DNA of 64,000 nucleotides from Floridanema evergladense (GTDB lineage: Bacteria; Cyanobacteriota; Cyanobacteriia; Cyanobacteriales; Aerosakkonemataceae). A program made the position numbers and the translations under genes. Shown piece after piece: positions 44,655-53,925 of this stretch. The stretch lies in the NCBI RefSeq assembly GCF_041929205.1, contig NZ_JBHFNT010000309.1. One strand, written 5' to 3'. Position 1 is the stretch's first letter. Each line of letters begins with the position of its first letter. The notes beneath the pieces were generated by a model. That model made no database searches. It worked only from the letters and a program-made list of their open reading frames with translations, and was not told where the DNA came from.

Positions 44655-46655
44655 ATGTCTTACGAACCCCTACATCACAAGTATCGTCCGCAAACTTTTG
44701 CCCATTTGGTGGGTCAAGAGGCGATCGCGACTACTTTAACTAATGCAATCCAACTAGAAAGGATTGCTCCAGCATACCTGTTTACTGGGCCTAGAGGTAC
44801 GGGAAAAACTTCTAGTGCGAGAATTTTTGCTAAGTCATTAAATTGTCTTTCTAGTAATGTTCCCACAGAAAGTCCCTGTGGTAAATGTGAAGTTTGCGTG
44901 ACTATTGCTAAAGGCTCATCGTTAGATGTAATTGAAATTGATGCGGCTAGCAATACTGGGGTGGATAATATTCGGGAAATTATTGAGCGATCGCAGTTTG
45001 CCCCCGTACAATGTCGTTACAAAGTTTACATTATTGACGAAGTTCATATGCTATCGACAGCGGCATTTAATGCGCTATTAAAAACTTTGGAAGAACCGCC
45101 CGATCGGGTAATTTTTGTCTTAGCAACTACTGACCCCCAAAGAGTTTTACCCACGATTATTTCTCGCTGTCAAAGATTTGATTTTCGCCGCATTCCTTTA
45201 CAGGAAATGGTAGAACATTTGTGGCAAATTGCCAGTAAAGAAAACATTAATATTACTAAAGAAGCAGTTACTTTAATTGCCCAAGTTGCTCAAGGTGGGT
45301 TAAGAGATGCGGAAAGTTTATTAGATCAGTTAAGTTTATCTCCGGTACAAGTGACAGTTGAAATTGTTTGGGATTTAGTGGGTGCGGTTCCCGAAAGAGA
45401 TTTAATGGAGATGGTAGAAGCGATCGCAACTGACCAAGCTACCCAAGTTTTAGAAATAGCCCGTCGCCTCATGGATAGAGGAAGAGAACCTTTAATCGTG
45501 CTGCAAAATTTAGCTAGTTTTTATCGGGATTTGTTAATTGCTAAAAGTGCGCCCAATCGTCCAGATTTAGCAGTTGTCACTACTCCCACCTGGGAAAAAA
45601 TGTGTGATTTCACTGATTTAGAAATCCCCGAAATTTTAGCAGGACAAAAATTACTCAAAGATAGTGAATTTCAGATTAAAAATACAACTCAACCTCGCTT
45701 GTGGTTGGAAGTTACCTTATTGGGATTGTTACCTTCGGCAATTAAGCAAACAACACAACCTGCCACTAATTCGGTAATTTCCCAAAATATAAAACCTGTT
45801 AATACAAATCAGAATCTCTCTAAATCAACTTTGCCAAAACCGCCAATTCCAGAAGATTCAACTTCTGTACAACCTTCGGTTAAATTCGAGAATATTCAAC
45901 CAAATCAAGAAGTTAATCATTTAGTTACTGAAATATCTGAAACTGCGAAAGTTGAACCAAAAGCAGAAGTTTTTCAACCCGTGAATCTTTCGGATCGAGA
46001 AAATAACTTAGAACAAATTTGGCAACAAGTATTAGAAGATTTACCGATCGCAAGTAAAGCTCTTTTTACTCAACATGGATGTTTATTAAGTTTAGAAGAA
46101 TCTCAAGCTCAAGTAGGAATTAAAACTGCTAATTTACTGAAGATTGCTCAACCCAAAATTCCCTCTTTAGAAACTGCATTTCAGCGAATTTTAAAGCAGA
46201 AAATTAAGGTAAATTTGAAATTAATTACGAATCAAACTGCTAATCATCAAGAGACAAATATTAATCATAAAGAAGTCGAAATTTCTTCTGAGAACAAAAC
46301 TGATACCAAACCAATTAATATTCCCAATGATTTTTCCCCAACTCCGGCAAAAGTCGATCGAGAAACACCTTTACCAGAATCAAAACCAACTCAGCGAAAT
46401 GTAAATAAACCGGAGAAACCGCCAGAAACAAGCCCTATAGAATTAGCCAAAAATGCCGAAGCAGAAATGCTAAAAAAAGCAACTCAAAGCTTAATTAATA
46501 TTTTTAATGGTGAAAGTATCGAATGCCCAGAAGATCTGGAATTAGCAGATACATTACCAGAGAAAAACAATTTGCGATCGGCCTCAGAAACAGCCAACTT
46601 TGACACCACAATGGAATCAGAAGAAGACATAGAAGAGGAAGAAGAGGATTTTTAG
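44655..46655 (+). CDS. dnaX: DNA polymerase III subunits gamma/tau
   Basis: This clamp-loader ATPase has about 666 residues. Motifs are YRPQTFAHLVGQ, Walker A GPRGTGKTSS, the zinc module with CLSSNVPTESPCGKCEVC, Walker B VYIIDEVHML and sensor LATTDPQRV. Conserved ATPase and lid domains extend to about residue 240. The C-terminal half is low-complexity, rich in Pro, Asn and Glu, ending in an acidic EEEEEDF run. No intein interrupts the P-loop, unlike the Synechocystis gene. ATG 44655 is preferred over the in-frame TTG at 44646, because the family begins MSYEPLHHKYRP. Confidence 0.95.
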   Translation: MSYEPLHHKYRPQTFAHLVGQEAIATTLTNAIQLERIAPAYLFTGPRGTGKTSSARIFAKSLNCLSSNVPTESPCGKCEVCVTIAKGSSLDVIEIDAASNTGVDNIREIIERSQFAPVQCRYKVYIIDEVHMLSTAAFNALLKTLEEPPDRVIFVLATTDPQRVLPTIISRCQRFDFRRIPLQEMVEHLWQIASKENINITKEAVTLIAQVAQGGLRDAESLLDQLSLSPVQVTVEIVWDLVGAVPERDLMEMVEAIATDQATQVLEIARRLMDRGREPLIVLQNLASFYRDLLIAKSAPNRPDLAVVTTPTWEKMCDFTDLEIPEILAGQKLLKDSEFQIKNTTQPRLWLEVTLLGLLPSAIKQTTQPATNSVISQNIKPVNTNQNLSKSTLPKPPIPEDSTSVQPSVKFENIQPNQEVNHLVTEISETAKVEPKAEVFQPVNLSDRENNLEQIWQQVLEDLPIASKALFTQHGCLLSLEESQAQVGIKTANLLKIAQPKIPSLETAFQRILKQKIKVNLKLITNQTANHQETNINHKEVEISSENKTDTKPINIPNDFSPTPAKVDRETPLPESKPTQRNVNKPEKPPETSPIELAKNAEAEMLKKATQSLINIFNGESIECPEDLELADTLPEKNNLRSASETANFDTTMESEEDIEEEEEDF

Positions 46656-46724
46656 AACACAGAGGAATGGTTAAATTTAACTTTCCCAGTCCCCATTCCC
46701 CAACCCCCAGTCCCCTTCTACCGC

Positions 46725-48128
46725 TTATTCTGCCTCAGAACCTTTATGGACAGTTTTCACCCATTTTAGTCGTTTAGGTAAAACGGACATACGGGCTGTA
46801 GTACTAGCCATCACAACGATCCAGTGAAGCATATAAAAAGTGCCACGAATGGTATCGAGCAGAGTCAAAAACAGGTTGGGAATAGTGACTTTCTGTTTCT
46901 TAACGCGCCGTAAACCGCTAAACATGGCGATAAAAGACATTGTGAGCATTAAAGCTGTGACTGGGCTAAACACAGGCATTCGGTTGCGGGCGATCGCCAT
47001 CACAAAATCTGGTACTGCTGCTGTGGGGAGAAAATATTGGATGATCCAAAACATGAACATATCCCAAGATTTCCGCCAACTCATGCGACCAGCAAAAATG
47101 GGTCGCCAGTAGTCCAGATAACGTTGATAACCGCCTTCTGCCCAACGGTTGCGCTGATGCCAGAGAGCGATCGTACTCGTCACCCCTTCCTCTTCCACTG
47201 CCGGATCGATGACAAACTCAATATCCCATCGATCGAGATGCAGACGAATAGTTAAGTCAAGGTCATCAGTAATCGTTTCCTCATTGAAACCACCACAGAG
47301 TTCCAAGGCAGAACGACGAATAAACTCACCATTTCCCCGCAGTTCGCCAATGCCACCAATAGCGATCCGCTGTTGTTGGAAATAACTATCCAATGCCATC
47401 TCCGCCACTTGACCCACTGTGAGAAAATTGACATCGGGGTTAGAGACCGCCTTTTGCACTTGGACTGCGCCCACCTGTTCTTTAGTAAACACAGGGACGA
47501 CGCGCCGCAGCATATCTTTGGGTACTTGAGCATCAGCATCAAACACAGCAATAATATCGCCACTAGTCAGAGGCAACACTTGATTTAATGCCCCTGATTT
47601 ACCGCCTTTCGCACCAGGCGATCGCCGGAATACTTTCAACCGATCGTATTTTTGCGTCAGTTCCTTGAGTACCAGTGGAGTTTTGTCCGTGCTGTTGTCA
47701 TCAATTACCCAAAGTTCATAACGGTAGCTAGGATAATCCAAACTACAGAGGGTATTCACCAAGCTCTCAATTACAGCCTCTTCATTTTTAGCTGCTACCA
47801 GCAAAGAGACGTAAGGCCAAGAATCTTGGGTTTCGGCAGACAAACACTCAGGTAAAGTGTGGGGACGGGCACGCAAAACACGGATGGCATGAATTCCCAT
47901 CAAGGTTGTTAAACCTAAGATGAACCAACTACCCCAAGAAAGTAAATGCAGGGCAATGGTGCCACTCCAGACGATCGTCAGGACGATCGCCGCTTTCCGC
48001 CTGCGTCCGCCATATCTTTGGTTAGGTGTCTTGTCAGATTCCTCTGGTTGAGAGATCTCAGACAGCAACGAGCTAAGTTCGTCAAGCTCATTGTAGGAAT
48101 TGTTTTCGGGCCAGGAATTCGCTGGCAT
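46725..48128 (-). CDS. mgdA: Family 2 glycosyltransferase, beta-monoglucosyldiacylglycerol synthase type
   Basis: The 467-residue membrane enzyme has two N-terminal membrane helices (about residues 47-85). The GT2 domain shows VSLLVAAKNEE, VIDDNSTDKTP, VFDADAQVPKD, the ETITDDLDL acceptor-site Asp and HQRNRWAEGG (the QxxRW motif). Further helices lie near residues 355-450. It closely resembles Synechocystis Sll1377 as I remember it, which glucosylates diacylglycerol with UDP-glucose as the first step to galactolipids in cyanobacteria. Other GT2 synthases (cellulose-like) are possible but fit less well. A small frame upstream (48136-48333) may be part of the same unit. Confidence 0.82.
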   Translation of the reverse strand: MPANSWPENNSYNELDELSSLLSEISQPEESDKTPNQRYGGRRRKAAIVLTIVWSGTIALHLLSWGSWFILGLTTLMGIHAIRVLRARPHTLPECLSAETQDSWPYVSLLVAAKNEEAVIESLVNTLCSLDYPSYRYELWVIDDNSTDKTPLVLKELTQKYDRLKVFRRSPGAKGGKSGALNQVLPLTSGDIIAVFDADAQVPKDMLRRVVPVFTKEQVGAVQVQKAVSNPDVNFLTVGQVAEMALDSYFQQQRIAIGGIGELRGNGEFIRRSALELCGGFNEETITDDLDLTIRLHLDRWDIEFVIDPAVEEEGVTSTIALWHQRNRWAEGGYQRYLDYWRPIFAGRMSWRKSWDMFMFWIIQYFLPTAAVPDFVMAIARNRMPVFSPVTALMLTMSFIAMFSGLRRVKKQKVTIPNLFLTLLDTIRGTFYMLHWIVVMASTTARMSVLPKRLKWVKTVHKGSEAE

Positions 48129-48135
48129 ATTTCAA

Positions 48136-48333
48136 TTAATTCAACCACCAGTACTTATTTACACCTTTCCAGAAGCTCGGTATTAAATACCACCCAACCG
48201 TACAGCTTTTCCAAACTAATAGTTTGTCCTGAGACAGACGGCGTGCTTCTACCACTTTTAGCTGGCAATACAAATCGTATAATTTCCCAAAAATTGGGAC
48301 ACCAGTATGGGCAAAATGATAACAAGGTAACAA
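48136..48333 (-). CDS. Possible small protein upstream of mgdA
   Basis: An open frame of about 65 codons ends eight bases before the mgdA start. The peptide is rich in aromatic and basic residues (KLYDLYCQLKVVEARRLSQD, then WKSCTVGWYLIPSFWKGVNK). An in-frame stop lies about nine codons before the first possible start, and only TTG or CTG start codons are available, so it is uncertain. The composition looks more protein-like than the antisense frames around it. I do not recognise it. The remainder of 48129-48568 has no other supported feature. Confidence 0.3.
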   Translation of the reverse strand: MLPCYHFAHTGVPIFGKLYDLYCQLKVVEARRLSQDKLLVWKSCTVGWYLIPSFWKGVNKYWWLN

Positions 48334-48568
48334 CAGTTTGTCATCAGGAGAAATCTAAATTACGGCATCTACCGCCTAAAAGCAAGGATTTTTGGTGGTC
48401 TCCGGCTCCCCATAAAGGTTTATGCAGCCTTATTGTATCTAAGATTGCTGTATTAATTAGCAGCTGCCACTATTAATTTGGTCGGTAATTTGGTGATTCC
48501 GTTGGGTAAATTAGGGAATAATACGATCGTGTAAGACATTGCCAAACAGCAGCGAAAGGGTAACTTTT

Positions 48569-48946
48569 ATGGATATCATTGAACAACTGCCCCCTCCTAA
48601 TTCCCAAAGAGTAAATGTTTATATGCCATACTACACAGGCAATAAGCGAACTTGGCTACCCAAGGCGATGAGCTTGTATGAAAAAGGCGTACTCGAAGGC
48701 AATCGCAAAATTGAAGGTGGCGAGAATATTCCTTTTGTGGCAACTTGGAGCGTGGCTGCATTACCAGCAGATTTAACTCGTTGTCGGTTGCAGTTTGATG
48801 GCAATGCAGAACTCAGCTATGAGATGACTTTGGCAAATAATGAATTTGTTAACTTTCTCATAGAAGTGATAATGAATTTTAAGTCCTCACGGACGATCGA
48901 CTTTTCCAAGAGTTTCTACCGGAGGCTATTGCGCCTGGATGAGTAA
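48569..48946 (+). CDS. ebsA: EbsA-like protein (type IV pilus biogenesis)
   Basis: The 125-residue soluble protein is highly conserved across cyanobacteria as I recall it. Characteristic segments are YMPYYTGNKRTWLPKAMSLY, IEGGENIPFVATWSVAALP and LTRCRLQFDGNAELSYEMT. EbsA was described in Synechococcus elongatus as needed for pilus assembly and biofilm suppression; the assignment here rests on memory of its sequence and is moderate. ATG 48569 is preceded by an AAAGGG site (48555-48560). The phosphotransacetylase-like gene follows on the same strand 46 bases later, so the two probably form an operon. Confidence 0.6.
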   Translation: MDIIEQLPPPNSQRVNVYMPYYTGNKRTWLPKAMSLYEKGVLEGNRKIEGGENIPFVATWSVAALPADLTRCRLQFDGNAELSYEMTLANNEFVNFLIEVIMNFKSSRTIDFSKSFYRRLLRLDE

Positions 48947-48992
48947 AAGTTTGGAAAAGCCACCTTATTTAGATGAATTCAGGAGCTAGGGT

Positions 48993-50084
48993 GTGCCAAA
49001 ATTCACGAAATATTTGCTGATTGGGTCAACAGAATCTTATAGTGGCAAGTCAGCAGTAATATTGGGGCTTGCCCATCAGTTAAAAGAAAAACAACTGGAT
49101 ATTGCCTACGGTAAGCCTCTGGGAACTTGTTGGAATGAGCCACAGACAGATGCGATCGAAGAAGATGTAAAGTTTTTGGCGCAAAGCATCAACTTGCCGT
49201 CCGATCGCATTAGGCAAACTCTGTTCTTCCTCACCGAAGATGCTGTCGCTAAACGCATCAGAGGGGAAGATCGAGTAGATTACCATGCGGAATTGACAAA
49301 ATATCTGGATGTGACTAACGGAGAGTTGGTGTTGCTAGAAGGCCCAGGTACTCTAGATGAAGGCAGCTTGTTTGATTTGTCTTTACTGGATGTGGCTAAT
49401 ACTATTGATGCCTCTATCCTGTTAGTGTCTCGTTGGCAGTCTTTACTGTCGGTACATAAGTTATTAGCAGCGAAGCGTCTGTTGGGCGATCGCTTATTGG
49501 GCGTTGCCCTTAATGATATTCCCACAGAGCAAATGGAAATGGTGGAAACAGAAGTTCGCCCGTTTCTGGAACAACGTGAAGTTCCAGTCTTAGGTATTTT
49601 GCCTCGAAGTCCTTTACTCCGCAGCGTCAGTGTTAAGGAATTAGTCAAGCAATTGAAGGCTGACGTTTTGTGCCGTACCGATCGCTTAGATTTACTAGTA
49701 GAAAGCTTGACAATTGGGGCAATGGATGTTAATTCAGCACTAAAATATTTCCGTAAAGGGCGGAATATGGCAGTGGTGACAGGGGGCGATCGTACCGAAA
49801 TACAACTAGCCGCATTAGAAACTTCCACTCAATGCTTGATTTTAACCGGGCATATCCCGCCTTCAAATTTGATTTTAAGTCGGGCTGAAGATTTGGAAAT
49901 CCCGATTCTTTCTGTGGATCTCGATACTTTAACAACTGTGGAAATTATCGATCGAGCTTTTGGTCAAGTGCGTCTCCAAGAACCGATCAAAGTTGAATGT
50001 ATTCGTCATTTAATGGCAAAACACTTTGATATTAATCGGTTGTTAACAAAACTCGACTTACAACCAGCAGTGACTTTACCCTAA
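48993..50084 (+). CDS. Phosphotransacetylase-family P-loop protein with DRTGG domain
   Basis: The 363-residue protein has an N-terminal BioD-like P-loop domain (LLIGSTESYSGKSAVILGLA, with GSTESYSGKS as the nucleotide loop). Its C-terminal half contains the RNMAVVTGGDRTEIQLAALE segment of the DRTGG domain found in bacterial phosphotransacetylases. It lacks the acetyltransferase domain itself, so enzyme activity is doubtful. A regulatory nucleotide-binding role is plausible. The start is GTG at 48993 with AGGAGC upstream at 48981-48986. Confidence 0.8.
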   Translation: MPKFTKYLLIGSTESYSGKSAVILGLAHQLKEKQLDIAYGKPLGTCWNEPQTDAIEEDVKFLAQSINLPSDRIRQTLFFLTEDAVAKRIRGEDRVDYHAELTKYLDVTNGELVLLEGPGTLDEGSLFDLSLLDVANTIDASILLVSRWQSLLSVHKLLAAKRLLGDRLLGVALNDIPTEQMEMVETEVRPFLEQREVPVLGILPRSPLLRSVSVKELVKQLKADVLCRTDRLDLLVESLTIGAMDVNSALKYFRKGRNMAVVTGGDRTEIQLAALETSTQCLILTGHIPPSNLILSRAEDLEIPILSVDLDTLTTVEIIDRAFGQVRLQEPIKVECIRHLMAKHFDINRLLTKLDLQPAVTLP

Positions 50085-50112
50085 CCAAGTCAGAGTGCGC
50101 TGAATTTTCAAT

Positions 50113-50182
50113 TGTAGGGGCGGGTTTAGCAGACAATTGTATGAGCAAAGCAGAAGAGCTAACAACAAAACCCGCCTCTACA
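50113..50182. repeat. Inverted repeat, TGTAGGGGCGGGTTT type
   Basis: TGTAGGGGCGGGTTT at 50113-50127 pairs with AAACCCGCCTCTACA at 50168-50182 (14 of 15), with a 40-base loop. It lies downstream of the phosphotransacetylase-like gene and is of a kind widespread in cyanobacterial intergenic DNA. Confidence 0.65.
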
Positions 50183-50273
50183 GAAGCCTCTCTGCCTCGA
50201 TCGACTCTAATGAAGTACTCATCTCAACACTTCTGTTAAAATAACTAGGTCGTTGTGTCTTCAACATTAATCC

Positions 50274-50777
50274 TTGAGTCAATCGCTGGACATTCCTAAA
50301 TTTGATGAATTAGTCCAAGAACTAGCGACGATCCAACAAACAGGAGCAAAAAGAATTGCTCTGTTAGGTTCGCGTCATGTTCCTATTACCCATCAGCACT
50401 TAATTGAAATGATGAGCTACGCCCTGGTTTTGACAGGGAATAGATTACTCACTTCCGGTGCTACTGGGACAAATGCCGCTGCTATTCGCGGCGCAATGCG
50501 GGCAGATCCCAAATTGTTAACGGTGATTTTACCCCAAAGCTTGGAAAGACAACCTCAAGAATCTCGCGAGTTGTTGAAACAGGTAATGCACTTGGTAGAA
50601 AAGCCGGAAAATGACCATTTATCTTTGGGTGAAGCTAGTGCTCTCTGCAATCAGGAAATTGTTTCCCGATGCCAACAATTAATTTGTTTTGCTTTTCACG
50701 ATAGCAGGACGCTTTTAAAAACCTGCGAGGATGCTGAGGAGCAAAGAAAAGTAGTCACTTTGTTTTACTTTGATTAA
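50274..50777 (+). CDS. DprA/LOG-like Rossmann-fold protein
   Basis: The 167-residue protein resembles the nucleotide-binding core of DprA/SMF proteins: KRIALLGSRHVP at the first strand, LTSGATGTNAAAIRGAM, and an ILPQSLERQP segment. It is much shorter than DprA and lacks its flanking domains. In cyanobacteria such proteins are often labelled DNA recombination-mediator-like, but DNA binding is not shown by sequence. The start is TTG at 50274. Confidence 0.6.
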   Translation: MSQSLDIPKFDELVQELATIQQTGAKRIALLGSRHVPITHQHLIEMMSYALVLTGNRLLTSGATGTNAAAIRGAMRADPKLLTVILPQSLERQPQESRELLKQVMHLVEKPENDHLSLGEASALCNQEIVSRCQQLICFAFHDSRTLLKTCEDAEEQRKVVTLFYFD

Positions 50778-50807
50778 AGTGTGAATCTGGGAAATAAGTG
50801 AGGACTG

Positions 50808-51227
50808 ATGAGGTTATTACCAATGTCAGGATCGATAACTTTTCTGTATTGCATTGCTGTAGCTATTGTTTTAGTTTATGTTCCCTTTTTGCTAGTAGCT
50901 TATGCTCGATTCAATTTGGGAACAGAAGCTTTAGCAACTCCTAGAGCTATGGTTGATAAGTTACCTGCTTATGCTCAACGTGCTACTTGGGCGCATCAAA
51001 ATAGTTTTGAATCTTTGATGGTGTTTGTTCCAGCAGCATTAATGGCATACATAACAGGTGTGAATTCGACTCTGGCAATATATGCTGGGTTAACTTATTT
51101 GGTTGCCCGGTTGCTTTACTCGGTGTTTTACATTTTGAATGTACCGCTGTTGCGATCGCTCATGTTTGCGATCGCAACTCTTTGCAGCGGCACTTTAATT
51201 GTGTTGAGTCTTTCCCAGGCTAGATGA
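50808..51227 (+). CDS. MAPEG family membrane protein
   Basis: The 139-residue protein has four predicted transmembrane helices. The family motif RATWAHQNSFESLMVF lies after the first loop, with NVPLLRSLMFAIATL near the end. Bacterial MAPEG proteins can have glutathione transferase or peroxidase activity, but this subgroup's substrate is unknown. An alternative ATG at 50823 has AGG at better spacing. Confidence 0.8.
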   Translation: MRLLPMSGSITFLYCIAVAIVLVYVPFLLVAYARFNLGTEALATPRAMVDKLPAYAQRATWAHQNSFESLMVFVPAALMAYITGVNSTLAIYAGLTYLVARLLYSVFYILNVPLLRSLMFAIATLCSGTLIVLSLSQAR

Positions 51228-51239
51228 AATTACTTTTGA

Positions 51240-51347
51240 GGTAATAGGTAATAGGTAGGACAATTAGCAATAACAAATCTCTGGCAAACTTTAGATTTGA
51301 AATTCAAATTAACCACCAATTACCAATTACCAATCATCCCCCATTAC
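51240..51347. repeat. GGTAATA / CCAATTA short tandem repeat pair
   Basis: GGTAATAGGTAATAGGTAGG on the left and CCACCAATTACCAATTACC on the right can pair across 50 bases. It is of the same general design as the other short-repeat hairpins in the window and lies directly upstream of yajQ. Confidence 0.6.
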
Positions 51348-51363
51348 CGTTCAGTTAGGTGTT

Positions 51364-51855
51364 ATGGCCTCCACTTATTCGTTTGATATTGTTAGTGACT
51401 TTGATTACCAAGAATTAGTAAATGCGATCGATCAAACTACTAGGGAAATTAGTAGTCGCTATGACCTGAAAGATACGAAAACCACAGTAGAATTAGTTAA
51501 GGAAACGATTACTGTGAACACGGATAGCGAGTTTACTTTAGATGCCGTCCATACAATTTTGCAAACAAAAGCAGCTAAACGAAACTTATCTTTGAAAATT
51601 TTTGATTACGGCAAAGTTGAAGCAGCTAGCGGTAATCGAGTTCGCCAAGAAATTACCTTGAAAAAGGGCATTAACCAAGACATTGCTAAACAAATTAGCA
51701 AGTTAATTCGCGATGAATTTAAGAAAGTGCAAGCTTCGATTCAAGGCGATGCGGTGCGAGTTTCTGCCAAAGACAAAGACGAATTACAAGCAGTTATTCA
51801 GCGTTTGAAGCAGGAAGATTACCCGGTAGCCTTGCAATTTACTAATTATCGCTAA
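51364..51855 (+). CDS. YajQ-family nucleotide-binding protein
   Basis: The 163-residue protein has the YajQ hallmarks: SFDIVSDFDYQELVNAIDQ, an EISSRYDLKDTKT segment and VQASIQGDAVRVSAKDKDELQ. The two ferredoxin-like subdomains bind nucleic acid; some homologues bind cyclic di-GMP. The role here is unknown. The DUF202 gene follows 50 bases later on the same strand. Confidence 0.92.
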   Translation: MASTYSFDIVSDFDYQELVNAIDQTTREISSRYDLKDTKTTVELVKETITVNTDSEFTLDAVHTILQTKAAKRNLSLKIFDYGKVEAASGNRVRQEITLKKGINQDIAKQISKLIRDEFKKVQASIQGDAVRVSAKDKDELQAVIQRLKQEDYPVALQFTNYR

Positions 51856-51905
51856 TATTTAAAGTTGGTTGGGTATGGCTTCCCAACTAACTACAAATTG
51901 AAGTT

Positions 51906-52460
51906 ATGGCTAGTCCTGAGAAGATCGATCGTCAAAGAGAACACCAAGCCAACGAACGCACGTTTTTAGCTTGGTTAAGAACTGCTATTGCCTTAATAGG
52001 TTTTGGTTTCGCCATTGCCCGTTTTGGCTTATTTCTCCGACAAATAGAAGTTTCATTTACCGGGAAAAATACTGTTCCTGATTCTTTTGTTAATTCTCAA
52101 AATTTAGGGATTAGTTTAGTAATTTTAGGAGTAATTGTCATTGGTTTATCTGTATGGCGATATAACAAAGTTCTCCGGCAAATTGAAGATGCTAACTATA
52201 AACCTAGCCGTTTAATGGTGTGGTTAACTGCTGTAATTGTCATGGTTTTAGGATTACTAAGTATTCCTTTTTTGTTGTTGCGACATACGCCTCCTACTAA
52301 GTTAAATCCTCCAAAGAAGAAAACAAATGTTTCCTCTTTAGTAAAAAAGCTATCAGTTCTTAACGCAAAGTATGATTATCTTTTTTTGAACCGCAAAGGA
52401 CGCAAAGGACGCGAAGTAAGAATTATTTTTAACAGGTTGGATTTTCATAATAAACAATAA
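51906..52460 (+). CDS. DUF202/YidH-like membrane protein with repeat-derived C-terminal tail
   Basis: The 184-residue protein has the DUF202 core: REHQANERTFLAWLRTAIALIGFGFAIARFGLFLRQ, and three transmembrane helices (about residues 24-44, 73-92 and 106-126). Function is unknown. After residue 130 the sequence becomes polar, and FLNRKGRKGREV is encoded by AACCGCAAAGGACGCAAAGGACGCG, a short repeat often seen between cyanobacterial genes. The last 40 residues are probably not part of the ancestral protein. Confidence 0.8.
   Translation: MASPEKIDRQREHQANERTFLAWLRTAIALIGFGFAIARFGLFLRQIEVSFTGKNTVPDSFVNSQNLGISLVILGVIVIGLSVWRYNKVLRQIEDANYKPSRLMVWLTAVIVMVLGLLSIPFLLLRHTPPTKLNPPKKKTNVSSLVKKLSVLNAKYDYLFLNRKGRKGREVRIIFNRLDFHNKQ
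52389..52416. repeat. CGCAAAGGA tandem repeat at the 3' end of the DUF202 gene
   Basis: AACCGCAAAGGACGCAAAGG followed by ACGCGAAG. The repeat is translated in frame as part of the C-terminal tail. Confidence 0.6.
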
Positions 52461-52481
52461 ACCCCGCCTGAGAGACGGGGT
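52461..52481. terminator. Bidirectional hairpin between DUF202 gene and hemL
   Basis: ACCCCG at 52461-52466 pairs with CGGGGT at 52476-52481 around a 9-base loop. The hairpin lies immediately at the 3' end of the DUF202 gene (stop at 52460) and downstream of hemL on the other strand, with a flanking A-run on the left. Confidence 0.65.
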
Positions 52482-52506
52482 AACTATTGAGAAATAAAAA
52501 GATATT

Positions 52507-53805
52507 CTAGATATTCGCAAGAACTTGCTTGGCAGCTGCTAAAGTGCGATCGATATCTGCATCCGTATGCGCCAAAGAAGTGAACCCAGCTTCAAATTGC
52601 GAAGGTGCCAAATAAACACCACGTTGTAACATTCCCCGATGGAAACGACCAAATTTAGCTGTATCCGACTTTTTGGCATCCTCATAATCATGTACTGGCC
52701 CAGCAGTAAAGAATAAACCAAACATCGCGCTAATGTGACCCCCGCAAACCCCATGACCAGCATCTTTGGCAATTTGCAACAAGCCATCAGTCAGTTTTTT
52801 GGTAATATGTTCTAAATACTCGTAAGTGCCGGGTTTTTGTAGTAATTCCAGAGTTTTAATTCCCGCAGTCATTGCCAAGGGATTGCCAGATAAAGTCCCC
52901 GCTTGGTACATTGGGCCAGCAGGTGCCACCATAGACATGATATCCTGTCTGCCACCATAAGCACCCACTGGCAAACCACCGCCAATAATTTTACCCAAAG
53001 TGGTTAAATCGGGAGTAATGCCAAATTTTTCTTGTGCGCCACCGTAAGCAATGCGAAAACCAGTCATTACTTCGTCAAACACTAGCAAAGCACCATTTTC
53101 TTGCGTAATTACCCGTAACCCTTCCAAAAATCCGGCATCTGGAGTAATAAAACCTGCATTACCGACAACTGGTTCCAGAATTACTCCGGCAATTTCACCA
53201 GGGTTTTCGGCAAACAAAGCTTTTACAGCTTCTAAATCGTTGTAAGGTGCGGTGAGAGTGCTGCTGGTTGCAGCTTTGGGAACGCCGGGGGAGTCGGGTA
53301 AACCAAGGGTAGCAACGCCGGAACCCGCCTTCACCAAAAACATATCGGCGTGTCCGTGATAGCAACCTTCAAATTTAATTACTTTTTCACGTCCGGTAAA
53401 AGCACGCATCAAACGCAATACTGCCATGCAAGCTTCGGTTCCAGAGTTGACAAACCGCACCATTTCAATACTAGGAACGGCATCAATTACCATTTCTGCC
53501 AGGACATTTTCCAGTACTGAAGGTGCGCCGAAACTGGTGCCTTTTTCTAAAGCTTCGTGCAGTGCTTTAATTACTTCGGGATGCGCGTGACCGCAGATTG
53601 CTGGCCCCCAAGTTCCTACATAATCAATGTATTCATTTCCATCGACATCCCAGATGTAAGCGCCTTTAACATGGTCAAAGACGATGGGTTGTCCTCCCAC
53701 TGATTTGAAAGCACGTACAGGAGAACTCACGCCTCCTGGCATGATTTTCTGTGCTGCTGAAAATATTTCTTCTGATTTGGTGGTTTTAAAAGAGGTGGTC
53801 ACCAA
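52507..53805 (-). CDS. hemL: Glutamate-1-semialdehyde 2,1-aminomutase
   Basis: The 432-residue PLP enzyme makes 5-aminolevulinate, the precursor of heme, chlorophyll and bilins. Motifs are MPGGVSSPVRAFKSVGG, NSGTEACMAVLRLMRAFTGR, LVFDEVMTGFR and TTLGKIIGGGLPVGAYGG with the PLP lysine. Length and sequence are normal. The start is TTG at 53805 or the adjacent GTG at 53802. Confidence 0.97.
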   Translation of the reverse strand: MVTTSFKTTKSEEIFSAAQKIMPGGVSSPVRAFKSVGGQPIVFDHVKGAYIWDVDGNEYIDYVGTWGPAICGHAHPEVIKALHEALEKGTSFGAPSVLENVLAEMVIDAVPSIEMVRFVNSGTEACMAVLRLMRAFTGREKVIKFEGCYHGHADMFLVKAGSGVATLGLPDSPGVPKAATSSTLTAPYNDLEAVKALFAENPGEIAGVILEPVVGNAGFITPDAGFLEGLRVITQENGALLVFDEVMTGFRIAYGGAQEKFGITPDLTTLGKIIGGGLPVGAYGGRQDIMSMVAPAGPMYQAGTLSGNPLAMTAGIKTLELLQKPGTYEYLEHITKKLTDGLLQIAKDAGHGVCGGHISAMFGLFFTAGPVHDYEDAKKSDTAKFGRFHRGMLQRGVYLAPSQFEAGFTSLAHTDADIDRTLAAAKQVLANI

Positions 53806-53925
53806 AGCTGTCTCCTTAATTGTAAGTCTTTGCTTGACTTGGTTTTAAGTCTGTCTCAAGATAGGCGCAACCTGTGACTGATAATGTTACCTTCACGTTA
53901 CCCCCAATCTACCTGTAAACCAAAA

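Noticed and set aside
44655..46655. Intein in DnaX
   Set aside because: The P-loop and surrounding conserved ATPase motifs are continuous, so there is no intein as found in Synechocystis DnaX.
47946..48476. 176-codon plus-strand frame over the mgdA 5' end
   Set aside because: It spans the antisense of mgdA and the intergenic region and shows no coherent domain.
49280..49828. 182-codon minus-strand frame inside the phosphotransacetylase-like gene
   Set aside because: Basic, serine-rich antisense peptide typical of a shadow frame.
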